Source: Jongsikchunia kroppenstedtii DSM 45133 (GTDB lineage Bacteria; Actinomycetota; Actinomycetes; Mycobacteriales; Mycobacteriaceae). Taken from it: a stretch of 49,146 nt of DNA. Made by a program: the position numbers and the translations under genes. Where the stretch lies: contig NZ_AQYG01000031.1 of assembly GCF_000380485.1 (NCBI RefSeq), positions 1 to 49,146 of the forward strand, given 5' to 3'. Shown one piece after another: positions 48,377 to 49,146 of the stretch. The stretch's first letter is position 1; each line of letters starts with the position of its first letter. The notes beneath the pieces are model-generated. The model made no database searches. It saw only the letters and a list, made by a program, of their open reading frames with translations, and was not told the origin of the DNA.

Positions 48377-48422
48377 CGGAGTCGGGCCGGTTCGGTCCGC
48401 GTAAGAATGCGGGCACGACGAT

Positions 48423-48958
48423 TCACGCGGCCAGCTCTCGGTACGTGATCCAGTCCGGCGGTTCGGGGTCGGGCAGGCGGTCGAACTCGCGCGCCCAGCG
48501 CCGGCCTTCGGCCCACCAGTCCGGATGCTCCCGCTGTAGTTGTTCATCGACCATCTGGTCGTGCAATCGTTGCCGGAACCAGTCGACATACTGCCGCGGT
48601 TTATGAACGGTGTTGCCACGTAATGGTTCCCCCGAGCCGCGTTGGGTCCAACCGATCCGCGCCGACCGGCCGTCTGGCAGTCGCCCGGTGTTGGTGACGG
48701 ACGTGATGAGTTCGGTGATCCAGCCGCCGGGGCCGTCGTGCACGTGGGCGTGGTCGCCGCCGCACGCCAAGGTCATGACGGTGATGTCGGTACGGCCACC
48801 GTTGACCCATTCATCGATGTGGTGCACCTCGGTGCGGGAAGGTGGCTGGTCGCAGCCGGGCCGGGTGCAGCCCTGATCGGCGGCGATCAACGCGATCCGC
48901 TGATCCGCCGACGCCAACCGACGCTGCCTACCGAGATGCAGCGGCCGATCGCGGCTAT
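48423..48958 (-). pseudogene. DUF222/HNH endonuclease (13E12 type) remnant interrupted by IS
   Basis: About 178 codons of the C-terminal half of a 13E12-family protein. LHLGRQRRLASADQ, then the HNH core with C-x4-C (CTRPGC), VHHIDEW and the LACGGDHAHVHD turn are intact. The N-terminal DUF222 domain is absent: the frame runs straight into the insertion sequence at about 48959. The missing part should lie beyond the IS, outside the window. The open frame extends into IS sequence, but that part is not native protein. Confidence 0.85.
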
Positions 48959-49144
48959 CTAGGGCGTGTCTCCTAATAGGCGTGTCCAGCGGAGGCATGC
49001 CTGTAGGACCACGGCGGCTCGGTAGGTGATGGCGAGTTTGTCGTAGCGGGTGGCCAGGGCGCGCCACTGCTTGGTGTCGTTGAAGGAACGCTCAATAACG
49101 TTGCGGCCCTTGTAAAGGACTGCATCGAAAGCAGGAGGCCGCCC
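48959..49144 (-). CDS. IS5-family DDE transposase, C-terminal part (second copy)
   Basis: The last 61 codons plus stop of the same transposase as at the left end, open at its 5' side because the window ends. It includes YKGRNVIERSFNDTK with the third catalytic residue. It shows no mismatch to 158-343 on the opposite strand. Its stop TAG again coincides with the IS boundary. Confidence 0.88.
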   Translation of the reverse strand, partial: GRPPAFDAVLYKGRNVIERSFNDTKQWRALATRYDKLAITYRAAVVLQACLRWTRLLGDTP

Positions 49145-49146
49145 AC
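48962..49146 (-). mobile_element. IS5-type insertion sequence, second copy, 3' end only
   Basis: Inverted relative to the left-hand copy and identical over the shared part. It was inserted into the DUF222/HNH gene at a TA or CTAG site. Both copies present the same (transposase 3') end toward the interior of the window. Confidence 0.85.

Overview
The window is a 49-kb stretch of high-GC actinobacterial chromosome. Gene content and order point to a mycolic-acid-lineage member of the Mycobacteriales, most likely Gordonia or a close relative. It carries the phosphatidylinositol mannoside genes (pgsA1-patA-pimA) and a long run of housekeeping genes in the same relative order as M. tuberculosis Rv2614c down to Rv2538c: thrS, pgsA, pimA, pdxS, tesB, pdxT, yebC, ruvCAB, yajC-secDF, apt, relA, PPIase, hisS, aspS, rarA, alaS, ruvX, mltG, aroE, aroCKB. 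The synteny statement is from memory, and the genus is an inference from protein style and gene order.

Layout. 1-340: 3' end of an IS5-type insertion sequence. 398-7000: a PGPGW membrane protein, thrS, then an overlapping operon of HIT hydrolase, PIP synthase, PatA and PimA, and a LemA-like membrane protein. 7.1-15.5 kb: the vitamin B6 genes pdxS and tesB-pdxT, separated by a 6-kb accessory block. That block holds an SDR, an N-terminally truncated PoxB-like protein, a TetR regulator, a 42-residue membrane micropeptide, a PP2C phosphatase, an FHA-plus-helical-domain protein and a LuxR-type regulator. 15.6-25.6 kb: yebC, an apparently frameshifted membrane gene, ruvCAB, yajC-secD-secF, apt and relA. 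A 60-nt interrupted palindrome separates relA from the convergent cyclophilin gene. 26.9-33.5 kb: an MBL hydrolase, hisS, a tiny lipoprotein, a DinB-like protein, a sulfotransferase divergent from a TetR-DUF1214 pair, and a zinc metallopeptidase. 33.6-48.4 kb: aspS, DUF389, a kinase-fold protein, rarA, alaS-ruvX-mltG-aroE, an A24 peptidase and aroC-aroK-aroB. 48.4-49.1 kb: a DUF222/HNH (13E12-type) gene cut by a second, inverted copy of the same IS.

Most operons are translationally coupled, with 1-4 bp start/stop overlaps. The core pathways are aminoacyl-tRNA synthesis (Thr, His, Asp, Ala), PIM/cell-envelope lipids, PLP synthesis, Holliday-junction processing, Sec export, the stringent response and the shikimate pathway. 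The least explained part is the 8.05-14.0 kb block. Its phosphatase, phosphopeptide-reader-like DNA-binding protein and LuxR regulator lie together without a Ser/Thr kinase in the window, preceded by an unannotated-looking micropeptide with its own terminator. No rRNA, tRNA, CRISPR array or phage structural gene was seen.
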